Shown one piece after another: positions 1-11,430 of a DNA stretch of 64,000 bases. The translations under genes were made by a program, and so were the position numbers. The notes under the pieces were generated by a model that ran no database searches, was not told the DNA's origin, and saw only the letters and a list, made by a program, of their open reading frames with translations. This DNA comes from Calliphora vicina (taxonomy: Eukaryota; Arthropoda; Insecta; Diptera; Calliphoridae): contig NC_088782.1 of NCBI RefSeq assembly GCF_958450345.1, positions 94,747,358 through 94,811,357 of the forward strand, in the 5' to 3' direction. Numbering within the stretch: the first letter of the stretch is position 1; every line of letters begins with the position of its first letter.

Positions 1-2768
1 AAAATGTTTTCAAAATTCAATTAATCGAAAGAAGAACATTAACTACTCAATTTTATGTATACCACGAAAAAAGTTAAATTTTGTGAAAATGAGCGAATTC
101 ACTTAATTGAGAATAAATTCGAAAATAATGAATCGATTTTTATCTTCGATATCTCATTTTGTTGCTATTATATTTGACTTTGCGACAAAGTAATAAACCT
201 GAATAAGTTCTGCCGTTTTCGATTTTTCATGATTTTTTTAAAACAGAAAAATTTGATATTTTCACATAAAAAATATATTTTTTGCTTCAATTTGTTATTA
301 TAACTCCGAAACTACTGAACCGATTAAAATGCAATATATAAATAGATTGAAGGTTATGTAAATTTACTTCAATAATATCTGACTAACCCTTTTTTAGTTA
401 TCATAAATTAAGTGGAGAAACATCTAAAAAAATTCTCAATTTTTAAAAAAAAAAATTTTTTTTAAATCTATCCATAGAATTAAAAAATTTTATCATTTTT
501 GTACTTAGGTAACCATGATGCATCAAATCTATATAGTGGTTAGTAAACCTTTTTTTTCTATTGTCTTAATCTGAAATATATCGTAAAATAAAATTGGAAT
601 TTAATATCTAATAGTATTGAACATTTTGTTATAAGAATCTTTGTTTTATATCATAAACTTTCCTTGTAATTCTCTGGAGATTTTTCTTAAATATTAGAAT
701 TATATACGAATTTTTTGCATAAATTTCTCGATTAATCAACTAATTTTGTATTCTAAACTGAAAAATTAATAAAAGTTAATTTGTTCATCAATTATTCGAA
801 TAATTTTTATTCGAATGATAACCCCAATTGTAGACAATCATACCAAAGCAATCATACATATTGTACATATTTATATACATATGTATGTATGTAAATTTGT
901 ATGTATGAACATTTTATTACTTTGAATAAGTTTTAACAGATCATCAAACTGGTTTGAACTCGTTCATACTTTTCAAACAAGGTTTCCATACCAGTTCCAC
1001 ACAGTTTTCATTGCTCTGTTGTGTTCTATCTTATCAACTGCAAAATTGTTTCAACACAATTTGTCTATTTAAATACGTTTAAATTGGAGGGAATTGCAAA
1101 AAAAATAAAAAAAAAAAATAAATAAGAACTGAAATACATACAACAACAAAATGTACATACATATGTATGCATAATAAAATTAATAACATTTAATAAATCA
1201 GAATTCGTTCGTATGTAGCTAAATTTAGAAATTTCAATACTTTTTTTCACTTTGAGTAAATATCTTGAACGCAAGTAAAAGAAAAACAAAATTAATTTCT
1301 TAAATTAATTGAAACCGAAAGCACAAAAAAACACATTTTCACACATCAAATTTATTGCTATTAGTTATTTTCTTTATAGTATTTTCGGTGATAATAATGA
1401 ACTACGTACGTAAATTGTATTAATTATTTTCAATTTGCCGTAACAATTTATTTATTTACGTTAACATTTTTGAATTTCTACAAACAGACAACATTGTCAC
1501 GATGGGAATAAACAAATTTGAACTTATACTTACATCCATACATACATAAACATATGTATTTATTTAAAAGAAAATCATACCAGTATTTATTATGAAAATC
1601 TCAATGTAAATAGATAATCTCGAATTTGTAATCTTTCTTCAGTTTTTTTTTTCGTCTGTATTTTCACAATTTATCACCAAATGTAAATGAACCAAAGACA
1701 CACTTGTCGACCAATGGATTTTTCTCTTTTTGTTAATTTTTTTTTTGAGATGCAGTCACTGACAGGCAACGTGCAATGCGTACGTAAGAACAGCGCCGCG
1801 CTATAAATATCGCCATCGTCATTTACCCAAAAATAAAAGAAAATACTCGTTAAGTGACCCTGAAAGATGTGATATTTATTTTGGGTGATGTTTCACCGGA
1901 ATTAAATTTTACTATAAATTTACAAATAAATATTGTTAAGATGAAAAAAAAACAAATATTTATGACCTCAAAAGTGTACAGACGTGTGTAAAAAAAGGCA
2001 GTAGCTTACAAAGGAAAAGCACTTAAATTTCTCTGCATATTATGTACTCAGCTTTTCTCAATGATTAGCGATTGACCATTAAATATTAAATTAAACAATT
2101 GGTGGGACGGCTATATAGTATAACAAGATATTTTTCATGTATCTCATGAACAAATGTACACTTGGGCACTTTAAAATCCAAGGACAATAGATCCCCCCTG
2201 AATCCGCGCCTGATTAAATGTGTCTAATAGAAAGGCAAATTTTCCTATTTTTGTTACAGACACAAAATAAGTCTTAGTTGTGATTATAAAATTTATTGCT
2301 AACAAAATTATTCATTCTAAATAACCGAAATTTTCTGTTGTCGCTGAAAGATTTTAGTTGGGGTGGTTAAAATTTCGGATTTTTAAATCATAAATCCTCT
2401 GTGTCAATTTTCTGTTGCTAGTATCGAGCTAATGTATAGATATAATCGAATCATTAGGATCTGTTTTATCTGTACAGAAATAATACTGTGATTTTAAGAA
2501 GAAAATTTATGAAGTCCCGATATTTTCCGGGAATTTTTCCTAACTAAGAATCCTACTACCGACTAAATTCAATGCCCAACAATTGGCCTTAAATTCAGTT
2601 GTCAGGCTGACAATCTATATCATTTCTTGACAGACGTTTTTCTCTGTCGACCATGGTCCAGGTCATTCTAATGTCTCGTTTAAAAGGTATTGATAATGAT
2701 TAGTTGGGCGGTGAACCGATTTCATGTTGTATGTTTTTCGTTCATCGTGAACTTTATGAGTCTGCTCA
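1..2768. other. Intergenic AT-rich DNA, no gene recognised
   Basis: No convincing coding region on either strand. The longest open frames are low-complexity and rich in F, Y, K and I. The stretch holds short TATG/CATA microsatellites (about 880-910 and 1140-1170), poly-A and poly-T runs, and one GC-richer patch at about 1770-1825 that is listed separately as a possible promoter. Confidence 0.6.
1802..1809 (+). promoter_or_regulatory. Candidate TATA box in a GC-rich patch
   Basis: TATAAATA lies directly after a GC-rich stretch (GCGCCGCGC) in an otherwise AT-rich region, as in a fly core promoter. No coding exon could be tied to it in the downstream 1 kb, where the first ATG (about 1941) opens only 15 codons. 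It could be the promoter of a gene whose coding exons lie outside the window, or chance. Confidence 0.2.
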
Positions 2769-2776
2769 TAACTAAC

Positions 2777-3010
2777 TTAGGTCGTCGCACGGTGGCTCAT
2801 ATCTCAATTTCATCGGCCAAAAGTCCAACTTTTTGTTAACTCCGATTTCAAAAATTTTAACGCCATTCAATAGTAAACACATTGAAACTAAGGTAGTCAA
2901 AAAATGAGATAAAAATATTCTCAATTGTGTACGTGGCATGCTGTTAAAGTCAAATATTTTATGTCATTTTATAAAAAATGTGATTTTTGTAAATTATCTA
3001 TTATCAATAA
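2777..3010 (+). repeat. Dispersed repeat family F, copy 1
   Basis: Begins with CACGGTGGCTCA and shares several blocks with an inverted copy at about 8800-9136: the terminal GGTGGCTCA, an AACAGCATGCCACG-like block, GACTACCTTA and ATAAAATG. The terminus resembles a DNA-transposon inverted end. No target duplication could be fixed. Confidence 0.4.
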
Positions 3011-3234
3011 TTGGATGATTTTTTTTTGTTATGTTGGTAGGATAATAGTCTTTAAGAATTGGTATGATTTGTCACCGTACCATTTATACATAATGTGTTA
3101 TTAATTTTTGTCTCAGTGGAATAAAAGTGCTTAGGGTCAAAAGGGGTTAAACCAATTTTACTAAGCCTATATATACTTGTTGACCTGTTTGTTGAACACT
3201 TTTTTCATTTGAATGAAATTACACCCAAATTTTT

Positions 3235-3451
3235 TTCCTAGTTTTATTTTACCTGTTCATATGACTGGCGCAAAGTATAAGTCGTAATTTTGAAGATATT
3301 GCGATAAAATTTGGTATACACCTTTTCTTTTGGCCCGAGGAAGAAGCCTATTGAAAATGACTGAAATCGGTCCATTATTTCACCTAGCACCCATACAAAT
3401 GTTCTCCCGAAATTATACTTTTTCGGTCGTAAATGGTTAATTTATATGTAT
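3235..3451 (+). repeat. Dispersed repeat family A, copy 1, left part
   Basis: Matches the family seen at 14.6-15.0, 39.1-39.5/41.6-41.9, 54.2-55.85 and 62.8-63.2 kb. Shared blocks include 'GATATT.CGAT.AAATTTGGTA', 'GAAATCGGTCCATTATTTCACC' and 'CCCATACAAATG', given here as short fragments. The copy is split by the palindrome at 3452-5472 and resumes at 5473, so the palindrome inserted into a pre-existing family A element. Confidence 0.7.
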
Positions 3452-5472
3452 ATGGGGGATTTCATGTCAAGTGAACCAACTTTTGAAATCGATGTCTTCC
3501 GATCGGGATGAAATTTGCACCAAGGTTAGCTCTATTGGACACAATTTTTCAACAACATCGGTCGAGAACTCTCTGAGTTATAGGGGGTAAAATTTTGACA
3601 ATTTGGTCAAACAGGGGTTTTTTCTTATCCATGTAACTTATTACCTATTGTTCTTAGCAAAATGTGTTCCAAACAGTATAGATAGCTATTTCTTCGATCT
3701 TTCGAAAAAAAATATTTAAAAAAAAAAATAAAAAATTTTTAATATTTTTTTTCCGAAATCAAAAACTTTTTTGACTTTTTTTTAAAATACGCTATTTTTT
3801 TTTATTTTTTTTTTTTTCTTAAAATAAAGTTTAGATATTTTCCTTGAACACCTACTTGGTCGCTTAGTGGGATGCGAGTGGGATATCTATCAAAATAAAT
3901 ATTTTGTAACTCAAAACATAAAATTTTTGACTTTTTTTGCAAAATCAAAAACTTTGTTGACTTTTTTTTTTCAAAATGGACCCTTTTTTAATCTTTTTTT
4001 TTAGGTCAAACAAAAGCTTAGATATTATCCTTGAAGACCCTTTTGGTCGCTTAGTGGGATGCGAGTGGGATATCTATCAAAATAAATATTTTTTAACTCA
4101 AGACTTACAATTTTTGACTTTTTTTTTTGCAAATACGATTTTTTTCCAAATGGGCCCTTTTTTTAAAATTTTTTTTGTAGTCAAAAGAAAGCTTAGGTCC
4201 ATTCCTTTAAGATATTTTTAGTCCCTTAGTGGGATGCGAGTAGGATATCTATCAAAATAAATATTTTGTCAATAATTGAATGTCTTGAGTTACAACATTT
4301 TTATTTTAATAGAGATCCTACTCACATCTTCCTAAGTGACAACATAGGTCTTAAAGGAAAAGACCTAAGCTTTCTTTTGAGCAAAAAAAAATTTAAAAAA
4401 AAGGTCCCATATTGGAAAAAAATTTCGATTTTGCAAAAAAAAATTAAAAAATTGTATGTCTTGCGTTACAAAATATTTATTTTGATAGATATCCCACTCG
4501 CATCCCACTAAGGGACTAAAAATATCTTAAAGGAATGGACCTAGGCTTTCTTTTGAGCAAAAAAAAAAAATTAAAAAAGGGCCCATATTGGAAAAAAATT
4601 TTGATTTTGCAAAAAAAAATTAAAAAATTGTATGTCTTGCGTTACAAAATATTTATTTTGATAGATATCGTACTCGCATCCCACTAAGGGACTAAAAATA
4701 TCTTAAAGGAATGGACCTAAGCTTTCTTTTGACTACAAAAAAAATTTTAAAAAAAGGGCCCATTTGGAAAAAAAATCGTATTTGCAAAAAAAAAGTCAAA
4801 AATTTTAAGTCTTGAGTTAAAAAATATTTATTTTGATAGATATCCCACTCGCATCCCACTAAGCGACCAAAAGGGTCTTCAAGGATAATATCTAAGCTTT
4901 TGTTTGACCTAAAAAAAAAGATTAAAAAAGGGTCCATTTTGAAAAAAAAAGTCAACAAAGTTTTTGATTTTGCAAAAAAAGTCAAAAATTTTATGTTTTG
5001 AGTTACAAAATATTTATTTTGATAGATATCCCACTCGCATCCCACTAAGCGACCAAGTAGGTGTTCAAGGAAAATATCTAAACTTTATTTTAAGAAAAAA
5101 AAAAAAATAAAAAAAAATAGCGTATTTTAAAAAAAAGTCAAAAAAGTTTTTGATTTCGGAAAAAAAATATTAAAAATTTTTTATTTTTTTTTTTAAATAT
5201 TTTTTTTCGAAAGATCGAAGAAATAGCTATCTATACTGTTTGGAACACATTTTGCTAAGAATAATAGGTAATAAGTTACATGGATAAGAAAAAACCCCTG
5301 TTTGACCAAATTGTCAAAATTTTACCCCCTATAACTCAGAGAGTTCTCGACCGATGTTGTTGAAAAATTGTGTCTGAGTTACTATCCAATAGAGCTAACC
5401 TTGGTGCAAATTTCATCCCGATCGGAAGACATCGATTTCAAAAGTTGGTTCACTTGACATGAAATCCCCCAT
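3452..5472. mobile_element. 2-kb foldback (palindromic) element with internal tandem arrays
   Basis: The outer ~400 bp at each end are near-perfect reverse complements. The left arm runs from ATGGGGGATTTCATGTC through the CTCTGAGTTATAGGGGG block, and the right arm ends CCCCCAT. Inside is an array of ~175-190-bp units containing TGGGATGCGAGTGGGATATC. Units on the left half point one way (around 3858, 4048, 4223) and those on the right half the other way (around 4463, 4643, 4815, 5003). The flanks ATGTAT (3446-3451) and ATGTAT (5473-5478) look like a 6-bp target duplication, and the two sides rejoin into a continuous family A element. It has no transposase. Open frames across it (about 3976-4221, 4692-5045) are translations of the repeat units. 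Confidence 0.85.
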
Positions 5473-5590
5473 ATGTATCTAAACAAATTTTGCTCCAAAT
5501 AAGTTTTATATAAACTGAATTAATGTCCCCTAATTTTATGATGATCGGTCCATAATTAGTCATAGCTCCCATATAATGCCCACTTCCACT
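5473..5590 (+). repeat. Dispersed repeat family A, copy 1, right part
   Basis: Continuation of the copy interrupted at 3451: GCTCCAAATAAGTTTTATAT, then GATCGGTCCATAATTAGTC and the CCCATATAA block in family order. It degenerates after about 5590. Confidence 0.65.
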
Positions 5591-6143
5591 GTGCGTCGCC
5601 TTTGATATGGCTCACACGACATAGGCTATGGATCGTGATAGCTATGTTGAAAAGACAATGTTTTGAAGAAGTTGCCATGATAAAGACGAGGAGGAAATTG
5701 TTTAAAAACACCTCTGTATTTTCCCTGCTCATCCTAGGGTAAGGACTGCGATAATGGATCTATTTCTGCACGCCATAACGAATATATTGGGGGTGGATAT
5801 TAGGAGGATGGATTCGATTATTCGTGCATTAAGTTGGTTAGACATTATGTTGGTTATTTATCCAATTTTGAGGGTGTTAAATTGTTCACAAATAATTGTA
5901 TGACTTTTTGCTTTTGTTACTTAATATTTTTTTAAAACGTCAACTAAAACTACTACTAAATTTTATTCGTGAGAAATAAAATATGAATTTTACAGATCAC
6001 GTTTACAACATATCTTGAACATGAAAACATGAACTCGAGCCACATAATATTTGTCGTCTGATGAGAAATGTTCAGTTTGAATATTGTATAGATAACCCTA
6101 TTAAAAACTGTCCTCGAATTTGACACTTTTTTTCTGTCAAGAA
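5591..6143. other. Unassigned intergenic DNA
   Basis: No recognised gene, RNA or transposon. The sequence is slightly less AT-rich than its surroundings to about 5880, but all frames are broken. Confidence 0.4.
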
Positions 6144-6346
6144 GGGCACCCAGTGGGTTGAACTAAAAATTATTTTTTAGCTAAATTTCGGCATGAAAAA
6201 TTTAAAAATGAAGCAACGCTGTTCATTTTTTCTAAACATATAGAAAATAAAGTTCAAAACAAAACAAGCTCTAAATGATTTAAATAAAAACGGTTAGCAC
6301 CACTGAATTCAGCCTACCCGAATTAGTTTAACCCACCGGGTGCCCC
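6144..6346. mobile_element. MITE with GGGCACCC terminal inverted repeats
   Basis: The left end GGGCACCCAGTGGGTTGAAC is matched by the reverse complement of the right end, GGGCACCCGGTGGGTTAAAC, about 23 bp with two mismatches. Partial symmetry continues outward (GTCAA on both sides), so the true ends may lie up to 35 bp further out. It has no coding capacity. The superfamily is not determined because no clean target duplication is visible. Confidence 0.6.
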
Positions 6347-6486
6347 GATTGACAATTTTTTTCGACTAGCACAGTGCTGTTAGAAGCTTTAAAGGAGTAC
6401 AGTTTTATGTGCGTTTAAGTAGTTTTAAAAGTTTCGATTAAATTCTAAATAAATGAGTTTTAAAAACTTCATCATTTTGGTTTTGA

Positions 6487-6801
6487 TTGGACATTACAAA
6501 TTTAATACAAGTATTCATCAAAGTAGAAACATTTTCAGATTGGTTGGACATTTACGATCAGAAAATTTGTAACAAATTTAATTGTAGTCATGTCTTCAAA
6601 AGCTCATATGTATACATACATTTTTATTTCTCAAAGCTCAAGGTACAACTATTAGAGTATGTGCATTTAAAGTTCAAAGTCCAAAGTAAAGAACAGTTGG
6701 AAAGTAACCACAAATTAATGGTAAAACTTCAGCGGATCTTAACTGTTTGTAATTGTAAAATTTTCATGAAAGACAATATTTTAGATTTGTACTGCTTGTA
6801 G
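6487..6801 (+). other. 104-codon open frame of unknown origin
   Basis: The frame opens just after a TGA at 6484 and has no ATG until late, so if real it is an internal exon or a fragment rather than a complete gene. Unlike most frames here, the translation is not low-complexity. It contains DWLDIYDQK, KFNCSHVFKSSYVYIHFY, a KLKVQLLEYVHLKFKVQSK stretch and HKLMVKLQRIL. Its general look, aromatic residues with a spaced Cys and His, recalls N-terminal regions of MULE-type transposases. This resemblance is weak and I do not recognise the protein. A CAG-like acceptor (ATACAAG at about 6511) is available. No donor was identified. Confidence 0.2.
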
Positions 6802-7160
6802 AAGCAACCAATATACTTTATATTTCGATAATTTCCTATACATTTGATTTTCGATCAAAACAATAACAATTTTTTCAAAATTTATTATTTGTTTAGTATT
6901 TCCATAGTATGTATTCATCGACATTGTGTTGTTTTTTATGTCATCTACAAGTAACAAAAATAAATAAACAAAGTAATAAATTACAAGACTCATAATGATT
7001 ATTTGACGATCAATCACATCAAAAAAAAATCGATATATAATTATAGAAAAGTTTCCATTGCATTGTCACCTACTGTTTAATAATACTGTGGAACAAAATA
7101 ACAAAAATATAGAACTCGTATTTAGAACAGAAAATTTATATGAGGATTTATAACAAGTAG

Positions 7161-8635
7161 TAGGGAAGTAGGGGGACCATTCGCCACTTTTTTTTGATAC
7201 CCACTCTATTTTAAAACTACAACAGATTTTCTTAAATAAGTTCATGTTTTAAATACCAATATATCTAGGCTTTAGTTCTACTTATTTCAATCTTACCTAT
7301 CTCTTATTTTTATTCATTCTTTGAAACATTTGTACAGTGACGAAACACGGCGATACCGCCACAACCGTAAGGGTAAATACCCCAAAAAACATTAATATAA
7401 AACCATATTTTATTAATTAAAAAAGGTAATATATTTTATTTCCCATAACTGAACAAAAATAATATTAAAAGAGATCAAAAAGAAATCTTTGTGTTAATCA
7501 AAAAAATACATATTTTATTTTAAATTTATTCAACACTTTACATTACATATCAACATGAAATATATAACTATTAGCTGATCGGGACGTTCCTGGAGGATAA
7601 ATTGTTTTCGGACACCATAGAACAATACCGAGCGAAACCACGACAACAGGCATTTGGCGAATGACCCCCAGGTTGAGCTGTATGCCTTAATAAAATTTTG
7701 TTCACACTTCCAATTAATTTATCGAAACAATTATTGTCATATTGTTCATTATTATTGATGTTCTAACACCAACCTATATATTTTTTGTATAACGAAAATT
7801 CAAAAGCTAAAACAAACAAGTAAGATAGCTATATTATCTTATATACCCTTCACCAAATTATACTTCAAAATAGAAATTTAAAATATTTTTTAGGTAAACA
7901 AAATTTTTTTTTTTTTTTCAGTTGTTTTTTTAATTTTTTGGAAAATTTTTGTTTTCGAATTTAATTTTTTTTTTAAATTTTAAAATTTTTCGTTTTTTAA
8001 ATTTTTTTTGGTGAAAAAAAAATTGGGTTTAAAAGATATTTTTTCCGATTTTGACCCATTGTATGTCCAACTTAATATAGTTTTATTTATATACGTCGTT
8101 GCAAATGTCTTTGAAATATCTATCATTAGATATATCCATATTGTTTATATTAATGACTTAGTAATACAGATATAGGTCAAAAATCAAGATTATCCTGGTT
8201 ATATCTCAGCCATTTGTGGACCGATTTTGCTGATTTTAAATAGCAAACTTCTCGAAAGCATGTCTGACAGAATTATTGAAGATTTGGAACCCGAAGATAT
8301 CTGGGGTCTTCAGAAAATTGATTTCAACAGACAGACGGACATGCCTTAATGGACTCCGCTATTTATAAGGATCCAGAATATATATACTTTATAGGGTCGG
8401 AAAATTATATTGTGGAAATTACAAACGGAATGACAAACTTATATATACCCTTATCACGAAGGTGAAGGGTATAAAAATACGTATACCAAAATATTTTCGA
8501 CAATATGTATTAGATCAGCAATTATCGATAACAAAAAAACAAAGTTGTTAATATACCAAAATCGATTACTCTGTTTCCAAGTAAATCGGTGTTCGCAGAT
8601 GTGCCCCTATGGCGAATGGTCGCCCATCTACCCTA
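7161..8635. mobile_element. Element E, copy 1 (TAGGG termini), with nested family B
   Basis: Left end TAGGGAAGTAGGGGGACCA, and the right end reads in reverse TAGGGTAGATGGGCGACCA. Both continue into TTCGCCA, giving inverted repeats of about 26 bp. A second member with similar ends lies at 38549-43132. The TAGGG start fits the hAT terminal consensus, but no 8-bp duplication is seen. The body has no transposase frame and is interrupted by a family B element (7817-8475). Confidence 0.55.
7817..8475 (-). repeat. Dispersed repeat family B, copy 1 (near full length)
   Basis: Read on the minus strand it starts at the hairpin CCCTTCACCTTCGTG..AAGGGTATA, continues with GTTTGTCATTCCGTTTGTAA, GACCCTATAAAGTATATATA and GCGGAGTCCATTAAGGCATG-like blocks, and ends with GGTGAAGGGTATATAAGAT and a CTTACTTGTTT border. 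Other copies are at 21.1 kb, 21.99 kb, 25.8 kb, 38.4 kb and inside both hAT elements (50.9 and 54.8 kb). It has no coding capacity. Confidence 0.65.
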
Positions 8636-8799
8636 TATTTAATTTTTAATAAATACTTCATCTTTGGCGGCTTTTGATTTAAAAATTTCATTAAAAATTC
8701 GAATAAAATTCCGAAAGCCCGACTTATTTTAAATAAAATAAGGTATTAGCAATTAAATTGATTGCTTAGCAAAACAATGACAATTTACTTCTGATAAAA

Positions 8800-9136
8800 T
8801 TTACAAAAAAACACTTTTTTTTATAAAATAACATAAAATATTTATCACTAACAGCATGCCACGCCCACAATTACCAATATTTTGATCTAATTTTTTGACT
8901 ACCTTATTTTCAATATGTTTACTATTTTATTTATTTTTATTTATTTATATTTATAATCAAAGTCCTTATGGGCCAAATGATTAAAGAAATCTCTTATACG
9001 GAAGAATTATTGAATTCTTAAATACTTATCAATAAACTTACAAATTGGTTTAATACAAGTAATTTGGAAATTGGTGTTAACAAAGAATTTAAATTTTGGA
9101 AAATTAAATTAATTTCTGAGCCACCGTAGCACCGTG
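8800..9136 (-). repeat. Dispersed repeat family F, copy 2 (inverted)
   Basis: Reverse complement similarity to 2777-3010: the GAGCCACCGT end near 9110-9136 pairs with the CACGGTGGCTCA start of copy 1, and CTAACAGCATGCCACG with its internal GCATGCTGTTA block. Interrupted by low-complexity TTTAT repeats. Confidence 0.4.
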
Positions 9137-9336
9137 TAATTGTTCAAGACCTACCCCTAACAAATCTGCCTTTGTTCCAGTCGTTATTGTTTGGTTTTCT
9201 TTTTTTTAATTATTTGCTAAATATAGATTTTGCAATTGTAATGATAATAACTAAGTACTCGTAATATTGTATTTATTTAATTGCTTCACTGTATGTAAGT
9301 ATGCGTTTGTATACTCTTTCATTTGTTTTGTACTAT

Positions 9337-10051
9337 CCCAGCAGTTCTAGGAGACTGTCCCGAACTAGGGATTTTACCCATCAATTAGGGTGACAATCAG
9401 TTCATAACTAGCAGCGTGACTAGTTATTTTAACATGTATATCTCCTAAGCGGGGGGTCAATTGACCATTTTAGATAACAATGCTGGATCCAGTTACTTTA
9501 CCAGCTACCTAACTGGTTACTTAATCAGCTACATAACTAGTTTTACGGGTGCTAATTGACATAGACAGTCCAATAACCGATTGCTTGTAAACAAACCTTC
9601 CTCCGACAACTCCCCAATAGATTACTTCTTTTGGGTAAAATAACTACTTTCTGAAGTGTAGTACAAAGAAAGTTTAAAGTGACTACACTCTTAATTACTT
9701 AGAGATACTTAAGTGGCAAATGACTTCACGCTACGTTACATGGGATGTTTAAGCAAAAAGAAAATAAATTGTATGAGAATTATATCAACAGTTACTCATA
9801 ATAAATACTGTACACAATTAATGTCTAAAGTGACTACACTCCAGATTACTTAGAGACACTTAAGTGAAAATAGTGTCCACGCTAGATTACATAGGATATA
9901 TAATGTAACCAATTGATTTCTCTCTGCACAACAAAAAACACATAATTGTCAAATGACTTGTCATATATAAATTGGAGTCATCCAAGTGGTCAGACATTAG
10001 TGACAATTACTATCTATAAGGGATACATTGACTACCTGTTTAACTGCTGGG
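9337..10051. mobile_element. Terminal-inverted-repeat transposon with CTAT duplication
   Basis: Starts CCCAGCAGTT and ends AACTGCTGGG, a perfect 10-bp inverted repeat. It is flanked on both sides by CTAT (9333-9336 and 10052-10055), a likely 4-bp target duplication. Inside are two direct copies of an ~85-bp unit (GTGACTACACTC..TTACTTAGAGA..ACTTAAGTG) at about 9677 and 9829, and many CTAACTAG/ACTGG blocks. No transposase is present, so it is non-autonomous. The superfamily is uncertain. Confidence 0.75.
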
Positions 10052-10055
10052 CTAT

Positions 10056-10911
10056 GTAATATAGTGCTTTCTTTTGTTGTACCAGTACAATAACAAAAAT
10101 AAGCAACAGCCCTATAACATTAACAATTAACTTCTGTTAATAATTATATTTCTGTTCTGTTTTGCTTTTCCAATATATATTATCTTATCAATATACAATA
10201 ATTGATATAATGTTGAGAATTTATAATCATTTTTGATTTGTTTTTCATTTGTTTGTTTTATTCATTCAATGTTTTTTTTTTTTGAAATTGTATTTAGCTG
10301 CAACTGTAATGAATTCAATACAAGACTTAAACTCTTTCGAATTCAGGAAGTTTTCTTCATCAATAACTTCGAATTTAATTCAATCCCCTTTCAATTGATA
10401 GCTTATAAAAAATACATAATGGCCAGGTCTTGATCTTCTGAATGGAGTGGTTTCGGTATGATAATTCTGTTGAAATAAAGACATTTTTCAAAGGCCTCGG
10501 TTTTGAATGGTGGCAGATATGATTGACTTCATCTGATCTCCTTGCTACTCATACCCCTTATATATTTCATTATAAAGTAATGAGTTAAATGCTAATATAA
10601 TCACTCTTCAAATAAATGCGGAAAAAATTTGAACAAAAATTTTGACACTGATCAAGAAAAAAATACTTGCGATATACATATGTTTTTCGGGACTCATTTA
10701 GGTTTTGAATACTGTCTTTTAAAAAACCGGTTAACCAGTTTATATTAAACTTTTATTTAATATGAAAAAGGTCTCCTTCAATTTATTTTTATTTGTGGAC
10801 GATAATAGAAAATATGTTAAGAATTGTGTAATAAATCTTCGGACATATTGCATTTTTGAATTCTTAAGTCTCTATCTTTAAGCTCTATCAAATGCTATAA
10901 TTTATATAAAA
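10056..10911. other. Unassigned intergenic DNA
   Basis: Nothing recognised. The only longer frame (10233-10433) is F/C-rich low-complexity translation without any motif. Confidence 0.5.
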
Positions 10912-11072
10912 CTAGCTGTCCCGGCAAACGTTGTTCTGCTATAGCTCACACAATCTAAACCATCCATTGACCCACTAACACACACAAAAAATTTCATCTA
11001 AATCGGCCCAGCCGTTAAGTAGGAGTTCAGTTACTAACACACGTACAGAAGAAATATACATATATATAAGGA
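10912..11072 (-). mobile_element. Helitron-like non-autonomous element, copy 1
   Basis: On the minus strand it begins TCCTTATATATATG and ends GCCGGGACAGCTAG. The neighbouring bases are A before TC and T after CTAG, the Helitron insertion signature. The internal text (ACGGCTGGGCCGATTTAGAT, GCAGAACAACGTTTGCCGGG) is typical of short insect Helitrons. No Rep/helicase coding is present. Confidence 0.6.
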
Positions 11073-11189
11073 TAAATCAATATTTTTAAAAATGGTATCA
11101 AAGTTTTTCAAAAATATGTTTGTATGTTTCAAAACCGGTTTGTCAAAAAACCGAAAAGTTAAAAAACAAAAAACCAACAAAGAAATCAA

Positions 11190-11430
11190 AAATTGACTTC
11201 GCTCAGAAAAGTTGTTTTACATTCTCCTCTGGGGTGTATCAAAAACTGGCTTCGCTCAGACAATTTTGTTTGCATTGCCGAATTTCTCCTCTGGGGTGTA
11301 TCAAAAACCGGCTTCGCTTAGAAAAGTTTTTTTTCATTGCGCATTCTGGGCAAAGCCTGTTTTTGATACACCCCAGAGGAAAATCTTTGCACCCGGCCCA
11401 AGGCCGAAATGCAAAAAGTTTTTAGTATGC
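11190..11430. repeat. Minisatellite with CTGGCTTCGCTCAG units, partly inverted
   Basis: At least two direct units, each with TCCTCTGGGGTGTATCAAAA and GGCTTCGCT (phases near 11246 and 11308), are followed by an inverted unit (TGATACACCCCAGAGG, GGCCCAAGGCC) at about 11,360-11,420. The same unit makes the four-copy array at 45.1-45.4 kb. The overlapping open frames here are repeat translations, not genes. Confidence 0.75.

Noticed and set aside
4692..5045. 117-codon minus-strand frame
   Set aside because: Repetitive phenylalanine-rich translation of the tandem units in the 3452-5472 palindrome, with internal peptide repeats identical to the unit period.
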